64,000 nt of DNA from Istiophorus platypterus (GCA_016859345.1 CM029121.1:9572411-9636410); one strand, 5' to 3'. Positions 33,608 through 47,225 are shown, counted from the stretch's first letter. Numbers and translations: made by a program. The notes: generated from the letters alone by a model not told the origin.

Positions 33608-34040
33608 AGCAGCTCCAAGGCATCTTATACCCATCTGACATCAACTGTGCTATGAAGTCTGTCCATAAATCACATCTCTTTCCAACTGATCTCACCAGTT
33701 GGTGATCATGAAGCCGTTTTATTTATACTCTCATGTTTATGCCGTCTTTCTTCCCTCTTTTTTCTTAGGTGCTAATGACTAATGCTAAATTTTATATTTT
33801 TAGAGTTGAATCTGATCAAATGCATTTATTTTCTTTTAGAACTCCACTTTGGCTTGTGACTGAAAATGTCCAAATCCTGTGTTTCTACTCTGCCTCAGAA
33901 TTTCTCTAGTTTTAAATGGATGATATGTGCTTCAGTACACAAGCAATGTAAATGATGTTTTGAACTTGGCTGTAGTGTGACATTCAGTGAGAAATGAAAA
34001 CCAGTCAGACTGCTCCCCTGTCAGCAGCTTGTTCGGTGCC

Positions 34041-34110
34041 AATAAAGCAGAACACAACGGCCAGAAAGTACCAGAAGCTCCACTGCCAAAAAAAAAAACA
34101 AACAAAAAAA
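34041..34110 (+). terminator. Poly(A) signal and A-rich tract behind the Ig-domain gene
   Basis: AATAAA at 34041-34046, 434 bases after the stop codon, followed 41 bases later by an A-rich tract (34088-34110, interrupted by two C). The signal is a good candidate 3' end for the gene. The tract may be the fossil poly(A) tail of a retrocopy. Confidence 0.5.
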
Positions 34111-36190
34111 CAGAACAACAGTAATTCAATTGTGACACTGACATTATTACTTTGCTAAACATTAAGGTAATGAATAGAGCTTCAGACAGACCTTAATTAA
34201 TGACTTTACTTAATTTTAACATTAGCAACATGTATCAACACGTGGACACAGATCTGCATTAGCATTCATTAGCATTCATTTGGGGTTATGTTTTTATCAG
34301 CCCTGTGTATATGAGTCCAGGATTTACTCTTTTGTGGTCATCATTTTCTCCTGAAGGAAATATCGGGCCCTTTCGCTGCTAAATGTTACACTGTATTCAC
34401 CAGGTAGTCGCTAACTTTTTTTTATCTCGACATTTTGGTGCTGGATAGGTACAGTGGGTTTGTAACTCTTTGGAAACAGCTGGAAACAAGGCTTATAAAA
34501 TTAGTGATACTGGACCAATGCAGTAACGTTTGGGTCTGTAAAACCAAAACAACTAAATTTAAAGATGCTAAATGTACTGTAGAGCAGAGAGGGATGGGGC
34601 ATGGTCAAGGGAAGAACCCATTAAATTTGGGGGCACATCTGGATAATTTACAATAAATTTTGATTTTTTTTTTTCCACTGAATTCTGGTGTACGTTGATT
34701 GACTTTGTCCTTGGTGTAGGCCTGTGCTCTACTAAGTGTATTTTCTAGTTTTAAATGCAGTCCCTTTTGCCGCACACATGTATAACCAAAGAGAAAGAGA
34801 ATCAAGAACATCAAAGGAACAAACTCAAGCTGTCACCACTACTTTAATGTTTCCAAAAGGCTGTGATGTGTGTTTTGACTCTGAAATAAATGCTGGAAAA
34901 ACAGTTCATTTGACAAATACACATGTTTAAATATCTTACATTTTTATGTGCAAGTTCTCCTGCCTTTGATCAAAACAAACCTTAGGCTATCTCATCGAAC
35001 ACTGCACACATAAACTGCAAAACGGAGTCAATACCTGCTGTAGCTTCTGATTACTGAGCAAGTCAAGCAGCACACTGCTGCAAAGTGAACATCAGCATAG
35101 ATCCAATATTGCAGTCTGTTTGCAAAAACCAAAATGAGTATATAAAGTGATTATATGCATTATTGACCAGCAGAATGTGTTCATATTGATTCAATTGTGC
35201 AATTATTATACGTGTGGTTTATGTTTTAACAAAATATGAGCAGCTGCTACAGTGTCAGGCTCACATGAATTTGAATAAATATTTCCAAACTAGAATCTGG
35301 AAGATGATTCATCTGTCTTGTGCAGCAGGAATAACTTCTTAATTGTAAAGATCCCATTTTCCTCATTCTTGCATTCTGATTAGACCAAGATTATCCATTT
35401 AATCAATAACATGTTCAGAGTTAAAATGCATTGGTTGGCAGGTTGTTGAGCTGCTGGAGATAAACGTTAAGCCCCTCTACAGCAAGGACACTGGAAAGCT
35501 ACTTCTCTCCCTCAGTTTCTCAGTAACACCAGGGCCAGGAGTATGCTCCTATTCTCCTCTCACTACCTGACCACACTTCACAACAAACATCCATAATGTA
35601 TGAGCCACTGTGTCCTCAACTGAATATACTCACACTGGGGACAACCTGATCGACATATATCATCCAAGTTTGGAAACTTGTTCATGAAATCATCAGAAAA
35701 TAAAAAAAAAAAAAAAACAAAAAAACAAAAAAACCCTATGTTTTATTTCCTGCATGAGATCTAGTTACTAAGAAATTTACAGGCTGTTAAATCTGCATAA
35801 CTGCTGCTTGTCTCATTTATACCCACAGGTTATTTAACCGATCGATACATTTGGTTTCGATTTATACAGATATATAATAAAAAAAAAAATAAATTCTTTA
35901 GCCAAAAGGTTTGTATTCATCGAACCACGAGTAATACATCTTGCCCGTGTAGATAAGTGTACGGGTTTGAACAACGATTATTATAACGTGTTTAAAGTCT
36001 TTCTTTAGCCTTTACAAAGTCAAACAATCTTAATTGTTAACACAGTAGTAAATTCACTGCTAGTTGTTTCATTACCTGGAAGGTGACCTTATTTCACTGG
36101 AAATGTAAAATTAGGAAATACCACAATGATTCATAGAGGAAATTCCATATTTCACAACTTCAGCGAATAATGAAATGCATTAAGGTATAG
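34111..36190. other. Non-coding spacer
   Basis: AT-rich DNA. I see no gene-like open frame. It includes an A-rich simple repeat near 35700-35733 and another near 35879-35891. Confidence 0.5.
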
Positions 36191-36560
36191 TACATTTTTC
36201 AAAATATGCTAATTTGCATTATTGTTGAGAGTTACATGAGAAGACTAATGCCAGTCTCAGCTTAGTTTAGGAGAAAGACCTGAAACATTAGGAAACAGCT
36301 TGTTGGCTCTGTCCAAAGGCAACACAATCCAACTACCAGTGCTGAAACTTAATTAACACCTTGTATCTCTTTGTTTTTCATCTGTCCAAAAATTAAAAAG
36401 CATTAAAAGGTCATTTTTCAGGGGGAGCTAGTCTTTCTAAATGTCTGATGGATGTAGCTTAATATTTACCTTACTGACGTGAATTTGTTTCAATCTTCTC
36501 ATCAAATACCCAGCGTGAACACCAATGAATGAATTTCTCAAAATGCCAAACTATTCCTTT
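36191..36560 (+). repeat. Fold-back repeat, copy A
   Basis: The block carries the family landmarks GAGAGTTACATGAGAAGACTAATGCC, GGCTCTGTCCAAAGGCAACA and the closing AAATGCCAAACTATTCCTTT, whose ends are inversely related to the opening arm. No transposase is visible. It belongs to the same family as the blocks near 40485, 46366, 56640 and 62129. Confidence 0.6.
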
Positions 36561-37960
36561 AAAGTTGGGCAAAAGACCATAAAGAGACTGAAGAGTCAAA
36601 TCAGAGTCTGTACTCCTGCATACCAAATATTAATGAGAGAATTGGAATTGGGATTATTTTTTAATCCCATTATACATTTACTAAATAATGATTTTCTGTA
36701 CTGTCACATTTTGCCCTCTGAGCTGCAAGATCACTAACCTGTATTTTGCGGTTGAGAAAAAGCACATCAACACTGCTCAAACTTGCAGAAAATAGCTTTA
36801 AATAAATAGCTTTAAATATGGTGAAACTGTGCTGCCTTGAGCAGCCTCAGTGCACTCTGACTTACACTATTTAATCCATAAACTCAGACTGTGTTGTTTC
36901 CTTTGTCACAGCTTTCAATAGATCTGCTTCATACTTCTTATATAATTTTCATGTACATTGTGCTCAACATTTTTCCTGCAATGAGCCAAAAAGGGGATGG
37001 TGTGTTTCAGCAATATTTTTAAGATGCCAGATTCTATTATTCCCACACACTTAACCTTTTAGCCCTGATAAATATTTATGTTCAACAACAGTGCCAGTAC
37101 ATCCAAAGAAGAAATAAGGTTTCTGTTAGGAAATATTTGCTCAGATTATATATAACTTAAAATCTTATTCCATCTATGTTCTTGATTTGATATTGGGCAA
37201 GTATCTGATACTGCAGCAGCAGTGAAAAAGTGGACTGAAAAATGAGCAGAAAATCTTACAAACAATTGTTTACCCATTGCTAATATTATTTGTTCTTTTG
37301 GTATTATTTCCTTTGAAATAGATACACACAAATAAAATGTTGATATCCTTTACAAACCTTGTCTTTTCTTGATTTTTCTCTCTCTGTACTCTCTGCTAAC
37401 CTTGTCTCCCAACTCATAGTTTTACAACCCTGAGATGAATGCCTCTATTAAAAATGCATTCAGTGTTACAAATGCATGGGCTAAATATTGATCAGTTTTA
37501 TGAAAAGTGTCATATTTGGATAGTTCGGCTTTGAATTAACGATGATTGCTTTGAATTAGAGGAGGAATATGGACTTTTACCCACAAGGTCATGCTTTGTT
37601 TTAAAAAGGAAATAATATTTTGACATTTATGATCATGAATTTTCTCACCATGAGGTGAGTAATGTCCGCTGGGAGAGGAAAAGCAGTCAGATTTAATATA
37701 AAAACATAGTTGAAAACTTGGTGCAAATTCAGAGACGGATATTTGTTTCTACTTGTGAAGCCAAGAGGAATCAGATGAATGAAGAAAAAGAAGAAAGGGT
37801 GGGGGAAGGAAATAAGATCTTCCACATTTGCCACTTTGCTTTACATACGCCTCTTGATAGTGGGAGACACAGATGTGGATGAGGAGCAGCTGTTCGGTGC
37901 TCTCAGGTGTAATTAACAAAGGACTCGGTCACACATAAACGCCCCGGGAGGCTCGACAGA

Positions 37961-38029
37961 ATGGCGAGGAATGAGTACGCCTCGGAGAACAGCAAGATCC
38001 AGCAGCAGGCTTCCTTTGGCGTGTTACAG
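37961..38029 (+). other. Exon-like small open frame (23 codons)
   Basis: The frame reads MARNEYASENSKIQQQ and seven more codons up to TGA at 38030. The last codon overlaps a donor-like CA/GTGAGG at 38028/38029. The surroundings (37900-38160) are more GC-rich than the flanks, as for a first exon. No known protein recognised and no matching second exon found, so this may be chance. Confidence 0.2.
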
Positions 38030-38460
38030 TGAGGGACTTTAAATTGATCAGCTTAATTGTCGAGGCATCTCTCAGACCATCTGTGTGTGTGGGAGGGCGT
38101 GTTTGAGCTGCGAACACATGTCTGTGTCAGCCTTTGCTGCACGTGTGTTCGTGTTTAAGCAAACTGTGAACCACCGTGACGACGGGCAGAACTGAAGTTA
38201 GAAAAATGATCAACGGAATCAGCCAGGAAATCGTGTTTAGACAAGTCGCTACTCAGAGTCTCGTGCTCACTTGGGCTCGTACAACTTCTAGAGAACACGT
38301 CGAGGCGTGTGACTAGACTCCCAACTTGAAGATTAACTAAAGTGATCTCTGCCTCTCACACAGACACACATATGCATGCACACACGTAACTCCATTTCTC
38401 TCACCAGCGTAACAATAAAAATCACAAATGGTGAATGTTAACACATTCCCTCCTTGCCTG

Positions 38461-38481
38461 CCCCCCCCCCCCCCCCCCCCC
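38461..38481 (+). repeat. Poly(C) run
   Basis: Twenty-one consecutive C followed by AGG. It mimics a polypyrimidine tract plus acceptor, but the following open frame does not join in a sensible phase to any exon that I can support. Confidence 0.8.
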
Positions 38482-40484
38482 AGGACATCTCTTTTCTGTC
38501 CGATCAGGAGGCCATGTTCTGTAGAATCAGCACGTCTGCTGGCTGTTCCCTGGTGACTGTGGGACTGAGCCTGCTGAGGCCCGATCTGCTGCAATTTGCC
38601 AGGCCCATTACTCCCACAAATGTGATGGCTGCAAGCCCTGTGAGTGTGAAACAGTTGGTGAGATAAAGAGCCTCACAGACAGAAAGAGTGAGAGAGAGCA
38701 GGGTACCTCGCTATTGCTGCTGTCTAGCCACGGTGTCTGAGAGTGTGTGATGTGTTGTGCTAATGGCACCAATTATGCACCAGAGAGCACTGCTGATGGT
38801 CTGGTTTTACGGCAAAAGGGCTGGTGGGGAAAAACGGCTGCAAAGGGAGGCCTTTGGGTCTAACAACAACGAAAAAGCGTTATAGAGAGGAGGGAGACAG
38901 GCCACTTGGGGCTTTTCTTTACTAATAGCGGTCTGTTCGCTACCCAGACATGTGGAGGTGTCTGGTTGGATCGCAGCCACACAGGAATTTATGTCTGTTA
39001 TTTTCGGAGAGGGAATCCAAGCGAGACCAGGACCAATCAAACGCTCTCAATAAAACTGACTTCCCTCTGGAAGTCTCAAAGGCTTTCAACAGATTTGATT
39101 TGAAGTCTATAACCTAGAATCTGGTGGGCGTGAGGCTGAGAAGCTGTGAAACTTGCTCTCTGTCAGATTGTAAAACTTCAACTCCCCTGTGTGATGAAAC
39201 TTTTGGAGACCAGAAGCTGCATCACAAGTATTCATTCTGTTTTTTAATTCCCTGGAGAGACCGTGCTCATTTTGTGATGTTTATAGCAAAAATTAGTTTA
39301 TCTGTGTTTTTATGTGTTGGTGTAATTCACCATGAGGGAACATTTTGTGAGGAGAAGCAAAAAGAGCTATCAACCGGTTAGACTAGAAAATTCTTAGTCA
39401 CGTAATTGGTTCTTCTGGTATGTAGCTGAAAAGTCATCTGTGAAAGTTTTGATGTATACCAGAGTAACCTCTACAGCCAGGAAAAAAAGTTTTAATTTCA
39501 CTGAATGACACTGAGTTACCAACATGTATACAGTGGATAATTACAAGTCTTTGCTCAGAAGCTGAATTTGTTTTGTACACAGCAAGGTTCAACAAAACAA
39601 AAGCAAAGCCAACTTGTTCACTCATGAAATAAAAGCTGAAATAAAAAAAGTTAGATCTCAGAAGACAGGGGAGTGAAAATGAGTCCATCTATATTCAAGA
39701 GATCTCTCATTCAAAAGCAATCACACAGACGTGTATCGACGGTTGAGCCAGCACAGCCACACCTATGATGCACAGATGTCATGTGTAAACTTTCTGGTTA
39801 CCCCTCCTGCTCTTTCTCTCCTCCTCTCTGCTGTAATCTCCCTCTCCATCTCTTTCGTCCCTTATGTCTCGCATTCTTCCTTCCTCTCATCATCCCATGA
39901 GTCACTCAATGGATATCTCTCCCTCTGCCAGCACTGAAAGCACCTCGACTTGCAACCCGTCCCACCGAAATATAAAAAAATGAAGCCCTGCAAAATTGGC
40001 AAGCAAGGTGGGAACACCATGGCTGGGTAAATGTTAGCTGAAAGCTTTGGTGTATTAAGACAGCCCACTCCTTTAATTTGCAGTTTTCATAGAAAACAGA
40101 TAGTGATGGAATTGTCCATGGATGAGACAAATTTATGACGGATGATCCTCGTCCCTCTAAATGGCTCACGGTACAGCAGCGAGACAACTGAGGCGATTTG
40201 GATCGGGAGTCCTGTGCACTTCAGGATAACAAGCAATCAAACCAACTCAGACACTAAGTCTGATTGGGGTCAGCATTGTTGAATTCATTTGTGACCTCCC
40301 ATTAATAAGTCAGTCAGTCAAGAAATGTATTAAGGGGAAAAAAATCCATACATATAGGGGAAAAAAAGCCTGATTACTAGTGTGGGCCTTCTCAGTGTTT
40401 GAAAAATGAGAGCAGAAATTACAAAAAATGATCCAGCTCTATATAGTTTGATGATTTCATTACACTCTTCATTACATTATTAAA

Positions 40485-41450
40485 TGAAATAGTTTGAAAT
40501 TTTGGAAACACATTAGAAAAACACTCCGCTTATTCTATTTCTGGTGGACAGTTAGATGAGAAGATTGCTAGCCACTCTCAAACCAACTAGTTAAATGTAA
40601 GGCAACCAACAGCCATTAGGTCAGCCTGGCACTAAGAGCGGAGCCAGGTTGAAACAGCCAGAATGGCTCTGTCCAAAGATAACAGATTCTAACAGATTCT
40701 AACTTAAAATCTAACCTTTAAATCTCCAAAATGAACAGCTCATGTATTCATATCTTCTTTTTAAAAGTGTAAACATGGTATTTTACTGTTTTACAGATGG
40801 TAATGAGAGACTGAAGGTTTCCACTTCCACCAAAGATATATTTTAGCTTTATTCAATATACAGACAGAACACAAACTATATTCTGAAGGAAATGTGATTT
40901 CAAAGAAAGTCAATTAAAAAAATCCAATTACATGCGAATTTATCTGGGATAACATAAATTGAAGCAAAGACACATTTGTGCAAGTTGAATATCCTTTGAC
41001 TTGAGCAGAAAAGTTAAAACTTATCCTCTGACTTTACGAACGTGCCTCATATGGAGAAAGACTGGAGGGAAATAAAAGAAAGAACTAGAATTTCTGTCGG
41101 GTTCTGAGTTTGGTCATCAAGCAAGCTGGACATGGTCACTTGCTAACTTGAAGCCAATGTCTGTGCAGTGGGTAATAAACACAGTCACTAGTTCAGCAGT
41201 CAAATTCACATGAATGACGCGAGGCAGAGTTTGCTTTGCTTTCTGAAGGTGGATTTTGTTGCATTAGGACACAGCAAGGCCAGCTGTTTCCTGCTGTTTC
41301 AAGTATTTTTGCTAAGCTAAGCTAACTATCTCCTGCCTCCAGCTTCATATTAAATAGACAGAAATGAAGATTGTATCAATCATCTCATCTAATCTCTCTG
41401 CGAGAAAGCAAATAAGCACATTTCCCAAACTGTCAGACTGTTCTTTATAA
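40485..41450. repeat. Fold-back repeat, copy B, enlarged
   Basis: The left arm at 40485-40700 (AGTTAGATGAGAAGATTGCT, GGCTCTGTCCAAAGATAACA) and the inverted right arm at 41280-41450 (AATCTCTCTGCGAGAAAGCA, AAATAAGCACATTTCCCA) belong to the same family as copy A, but the centre is several hundred bases longer. I read this as one element with extra internal sequence; two separate partial copies is the alternative. Confidence 0.5.
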
Positions 41451-42733
41451 TAATTTTGAGCACCTGCATGGTGCTATTACTGTACAATCAGCTTTAACTT
41501 TGGAGAGGTTCTTATCTGTTGCTACTGCAATACCAGTGAGAAATAGAGAAAGTGTGCTGGTGTGCCCTGTGTGGTTGTTTGGTGAATTAAATTTAGCTGT
41601 CCCCGCTGGCATACTAGTGGATGAAATGAGATTTCTTTTCACCTGCTTATTGCACTTATAGCAAGGGAGGGCTGAATCAAGGGCCTGCCTTTTTTCCCAC
41701 TCTCTCAAATGAGATGATGTGTATAGAACCACTAGATTTCCTCCACAGACAAAATTCCTCCCTTAGTTTACTTTCGTGAGAGCTGCTCTCCCTCGTGACA
41801 AGCTGATGACAGACAATCTGATGGAAGGGTCCCATCTTTAAAGGACAGCTGAGGGTGCAGAAGTGGCCGAGCGATCCCAGATACAGAAAAGGAGTCAATA
41901 AGCTAAGGAGACAAGGTTATCCTGAATATTAGGGAGATCTCCCTCCACTTTATGATCAAACATTTCTGTTATGTTAAAGATCAGATATGGGGTTGATCAT
42001 AGAGATATGGGGAAGAAAGAGTGGAGATTGGTGAGGCCTTTGTTAAGAGCTTGACGGTTCTGGAGAAGGAAAAATTAACTACACTCTGAATCTCTAATGC
42101 ACATTTGATTTATGATTTTTGTATTTGTGAGTGGTGAAGGAAAGAGTGTGGGTATAGCTAAACAGGGAAGCTCATGGAGGATTCAGTTTTCTCACAGAAA
42201 AATCAACTTTTTCTTATTGCCTGTTTCAAATCTCACCAAGAAGGCATGGAGGCGTTCGTCTCCTTAGAGCCAGGGAATTGATGCTGTAGGCGGGCAGAGC
42301 AAGGGATCAGCGCAGAGAGGCGTGGAGGACAGGACACTCTTGTATCACTCATCGGGCGTTCTTGGCACCTTGTTTGTCCTTTGTGTGGTAAAAGCTTTGG
42401 CTCATAATGTGCCAGAGCCAGTATTGCCAGAAAAAGCTTGTTCTGTAGCTGCGTAGGTAGACTTCCAACCCCTCCGGTTCCCATTCCTGAGATAATTTCT
42501 GCCTGCTTTCGCTTTGGTGTATGCAGTAGACTGCCTGAAAGGTTTAAAGAGAGGTTAGATAAGGGCCAGAAAAGTTGGAACAACTAATCATAAACTGATA
42601 GAGGGTTTACGGATTCCGATGCTTTGGCAACTCATCCTACTGGAGGAATTATTCAAGTGAGAACTGAGATGCTGCGGCCACATTATTTCACCGATCTCTC
42701 TGTGAATCTCAGTAAAGACATACTTTAGCCAGC

Positions 42734-42898
42734 ATGACACTGCCGCAGCAGGAGATAAATCTGAAAGACCACAAACAGATTCAACCCCCATTCCCACGAG
42801 TAATGGAGCTGTCACTGGCTAAATCTGACCCCACGGTGTACCCCGGAGGGGCAGTGATATGGCACCCATCCATCCACACCGGGGGAGTCAGCAGCAGA
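42734..42898 (+). other. Exon-like open frame of unknown origin
   Basis: An ATG opens 55 codons (MTLPQQEINLKDHK..., ...HPSIHTGGVSSR) and the frame meets a good donor, AGA/GTAAGC, exactly at a codon boundary. The composition is more protein-like than that of other frames in this spacer. I recognise no family and see no supporting downstream exon. Confidence 0.25.
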
Positions 42899-43309
42899 GT
42901 AAGCATGAAGGTGGGGGGTGGATATATCTGATGATAGCAGTCATCCTGACTGGAAGGAGGAAAAATAGAAGTCATTGTGTCACTGCAATCTCGTGGGACA
43001 AGTCTGTGATTGGGTGTGCACGTGTGCAGTGCCCCATTTCAATGTATAGTGAGGATCCCTGCGGAGACAGTGACAGAGGAGGAGGACTGACACTGGTGTG
43101 CATGGTGTGATGCTGAGGTGTTTGGTGATGGGACCTGCATACGTGTAACATGGGAGATATATGCTCCTCTTACTGTACATCTGGGGGGGGCAGATAGCAG
43201 CAGAAGCAGGATCAAATGTGTGCTCTGGTCTATTTACTGCCTGTTGAGATCAAATGCATTTCCAAGACGTAAATGAAACGTACCCCACGGCATCAAAGAG
43301 CAACGCAAG

Positions 43310-43494
43310 GCAAGGCAGTCTCGCGTCCAATCTAGAGACTCAGCTCCAGTAGCCTGTGTGGTCTCAGGAGGGGATGAGACAGACCTCCTCGCTCAGCCCC
43401 CCGCTGCTCTCCATCCATGGCGCAACTCCGGCTCTGAAGCCACTTCGGCTCTGGACACCGGCGGCAGCGCTCCATCCATCCACCTCTCTCTCTC

Positions 43495-43532
<38 letters not shown>

Positions 43533-43660
43533 GCACAAACACACGCACGCACACACCACACACGCACACGCACAAAGGCACAGACTTTTACAAATGCAGT
43601 GTGTGGAAGACTGGGCCGGCCGGAGAAATCCCATCTGATCGGTTGCGTTGATGGTAAGGC
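43310..43660 (+). promoter_or_regulatory. GC-rich block, candidate 5' exon of the sulfotransferase gene
   Basis: A GC-rich stretch interrupted by a CT/CA compound repeat ends in TTGATG/GTAAGG, a good splice donor near 43652. Sulfotransferases of this group commonly have non-coding 5' exons, and the next gene downstream on this strand is the sulfotransferase at 47281. The link is inference. Confidence 0.3.
43483..43577 (+). repeat. Compound (CT)n(CA)n microsatellite
   Basis: A CT-rich run passes directly into CA/CGCA units. On the opposite strand it encodes the low-complexity VCVC-type frames seen there, which are not genes. Confidence 0.85.
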
Positions 43661-46365
43661 AAGATTTCTTTCTTTCATCTGTTTCTCATCTGTTGTACCT
43701 TTTACGCGCAGCGAGCCGAGGACGACGTGCTACAGAACAAACAAGATGTGACACTGTGTAGATAACAGTGAGGATATGAGGAGAAAAATCCCTAAATATG
43801 CCAACCATTTGTCCACACGTCCACTTAAAGTGTATCCGCCGTACACTCCGGTGAGTTTATATTGATCTCTCCCCACTTTACCTCCACATAGACTCAATTT
43901 TGTGGTGGTATCTGTTTATTTTATTCCCCTAAGATCGATTACGAGAATTCAACAGTCGCTTATCAAATTATAACCTCTGGAAACGGGGTTTTTTAGCTTG
44001 AGTTTTTAATAATGTCCAGTCGCTGCCACTTTATTGTGGCGGTGATGGGTGATGTTTCCAGATGCATATTTATGCCGTTAATTGCTGTAACAAGCGCAGA
44101 AGTTGAAGCTCTCATTGTCGCCTGTTCCTTAATTTTATCATCACTAAACTTTGCATTATTTTCCCGGTTCATTAATCTTAAATTATCACTTAAATTATCT
44201 GCACTGTTTATTGTGGTTGTGTGTATGTTTGTGTGTGTGTTTGTTGTGAAACCGCGCTGTTTGTGTACGAACCAGAGTGAGAACAACCTGCGGACATCAT
44301 CCTACAGAGGAAACAAATTCGGATGCAAGCGCTGACCTTTCTCTTGGTTTTTCCTCCTCCTCCTCCTCTCTGTGCCTCTGCTCCGTGTGCGTGCGGGTGC
44401 GTCTGTTGGCTTAGAGAGAGAAAGGAAGGGGGAAGATGGGCAGAGAGATGAGAGATGGAGGAAAGAGCAAAGACTAACCAGAGACTTGTAAACCCCTCCT
44501 GCTGGTGCTGCTGTTTCTCAGCTCTCTGTGGTTTCCAGGATCGATCATCAGGCTTTGCTAATAAAGTACTTCACTCAGAGGATCTGTGAACAAACCGCGG
44601 TGCCTTTATAGAAAAATCTTTGGCAGTGGCGCATCCCTCAGTCACTTGTATCCCAGATACCTCAGTCCCACTCTCATCACGAACTTCTAGCTTCATTTGT
44701 TGCCCTTTTTTTCCCACAGAGGCAGCTGCCTTTCCTGCGCCATCCACAAATGTCACTATCTCCAACACTTTTGCTGCCAGCTATTTTTATCTCGGCAGCA
44801 GCAACACAGCTGCTTGCTGAGTTTACAACTCAAACCTGTGCAGCACAGTGTAGTCTTTGCTCGGCCCTGAAGCTTTTATCCCCTGTAAGCACTGTTGTTG
44901 TTCAAAAGATCCGAAAGCTGGGGCCATCTGAAGCGCGCAGTGCTATTCCAGCTGTTCACAAGGTGTCTATTATTCCTTTTGTCAGTCCCAATGCGGAGGA
45001 CTTATGAGCGGGGGTAAGAGGAAGACTTGCAAATCAAATTACTTTAATCCATTGAAGCATCTGTCTTCGTTCTCCAGGGGGCAGCAGGGTGTGTAGTAGA
45101 GGAGCTCTGAGCCCTGATCATAACTGGAAAAACAAACAGAAACTGTGGCTGAATGGTTGGATATGCCTTGGCCAGCCAGCGGTGCAGTGAATGTAGCATA
45201 TGGATGTCAGGACTGTCAAACTGACAATTTTTTTTCTTTCTTTTAATGTCAGTAATGCTTAGAAGCTTGGTCAAAGTTTCTTATTATCTGCAGTCATTCA
45301 AGCTTGTATGTCTCTGCCCATTCTTCTGTCCCTACTGTCCTTCAACAAACATAGAAACAGACCAAGCAGCTCTAAAGTTGTTCTGAGACAAGATTCAATC
45401 AGTACAGTTTCCCCATTTTGTCATCCTGTCTGCAAGTGCCAGTCTAAGAGCCCAAGTTTGTTACCCTTGATAAGTTCATTTTATGATTGCTGTTTTTAGC
45501 CATTTTTAAACAGAACGACTCATGATGTCAGCTTGATTTCATTTCCCCTCACCCACAGAGTAAATGTCTATGGTTTTGCGCCATTTGTGATTAATGGAAC
45601 ATCTAAAGCCGATCTCGGCTCAGTGTGATACATTCCTGAGGATATGAGTCTGCCAGGGACACATAAACATCATTAATGAACAAGAGGCAGACTGGAGTGA
45701 GACAGAGTGACAGAAGGAGGGTGAGGAAGCAAACAGGAAGGCAATATTTATTTTTGTCAGTAATATGATGTATATTTACCTGTGGCTTTGATAGTGATTG
45801 CTTCTGAGTCGCTGCTTTGAGTGATGGAGAGACAGTGTGCACCTCTTGTGATTACCTACTATCAGTTTGGCACATAGGGACAAATGGATCGCAGTGCCTT
45901 TTTTTCTAAATCCATTTGGAAAATCACATTTCCCTTTGCTCTTTCATGCCCAGTGGCAAAGATCTCAGAAGTATACAAAGGGAAACTTCTCCGCTCATCT
46001 GTGTGAGGACAGCTATCTGGATATGTAGCTCTCTGCTGGGCATAGGGGCTAATTACCAAGAAGAGAGGAAAGGAAAAATGAAATGCAATTATCATACTGT
46101 GTGCATGGTATCCTAAATGGAGCTATGGTAAATGGGGACATTAACGCAGCCATTTTCCATGAAGGGTCTGATCTCTGAGTCATGTTTTTTCTTCAGAATA
46201 AATCTGCGGGTCATTTAGGAAACAGGTCCCAAACCTTTAAACTGTTTATTCAAAGCATTTAAGCCACTTATGTTGGAAATGTTAAAAGGTGTTATCTGTT
46301 TGCTCTCCTTGAGAAGCAAGTAACCGCTCTTGAATCTGTATTTTTTTATAAAACGGTGTATAGTT

Positions 46366-46730
46366 GTAAGGAGTTGTCTGACATTTTGGTAAATACTCTT
46401 ATTCACTTTCTTGCTAATATGAAGCTGCAACCAGCACCTTCTTAGCTTATCTTAGCACAGCCAGGGGGCCAACAGCTGGCCTGACTCTGTCACCTCTAAA
46501 GCTCACTAATTAACCTGTTGTACTTTGTTTGTTTAACCCTGACCTTTGGATGGACCTATGCTAGCTGTTTCCCCTTGGTTTTATTCCTTATTATAACCTG
46601 AGACTAACTGGCTGCTGGCTGTATCTTCCCATTTACTATACAGACAAAAGAGTGGTATCAATCCTTTTATCTAACTCTCGGAGAGAAAACAAATAAGCAC
46701 AGTCCCATGAATGTTGAACTATCTCTTTTA
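46366..46730 (+). repeat. Fold-back repeat, copy C
   Basis: The left arm has TCTGACATTTTGGTAAATAC and TTATTCACTTTCTTGC. The right arm, read on the opposite strand, gives GTTCAACATTCATGGGACTG, TTATTTGTTTTCTCTCCGAG and AGTTAGATAAAAGGATTGAT. The arms are therefore inversely related over more than 100 bases. The middle has CACCTCTAAAGCTCACTAAT, common in this family. No coding capacity. Confidence 0.65.
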
Positions 46731-46954
46731 TTCACTAAAATTCATATTTTACTTTACTTGAAAAATGCCGCTACACAAATTGAAGGACAAAGGCTGCGGA
46801 TCTGGATGGGAAAAGTCAATGACACATACTAAACTGCTCCAGTAACAGACTCATTGGACATCGTTTCTGGACTGCAGGCGACTAAATCCACTAAATGAGT
46901 GGAAGCACTCGTAGGAAGCAGAAAAAAAGATACACCAAAATGAAATCTCATTGG

Positions 46955-46955
46955 T

Positions 46956-47009
<54 letters not shown>

Positions 47010-47083
47010 TGTGTGTGAATGTGTGTGTGTGTGTGTGTGTTTGTTTGTGTGCGTGTGTGTGTGAGTGTGTGTGTTTGTGTGTG

Positions 47084-47133
<50 letters not shown>

Positions 47134-47163
47134 TCTGTGTGTGTGTGTGTGTGTTTGTGTGTG

Positions 47164-47225
<62 letters not shown>

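Noticed and set aside
38482..38666. A 60-codon frame after the poly(C) run joined to the small frame at 37961 as exon 2
   Set aside because: Joining at the donor CA/GTGAGG puts the second part in a phase that soon hits a stop. The phase that stays open does not match that donor.
44012..44335. A 107-codon + frame with hydrophobic stretches
   Set aside because: No signal peptide or domain pattern, AT-rich codon positions, no splice or promoter context; likely chance.
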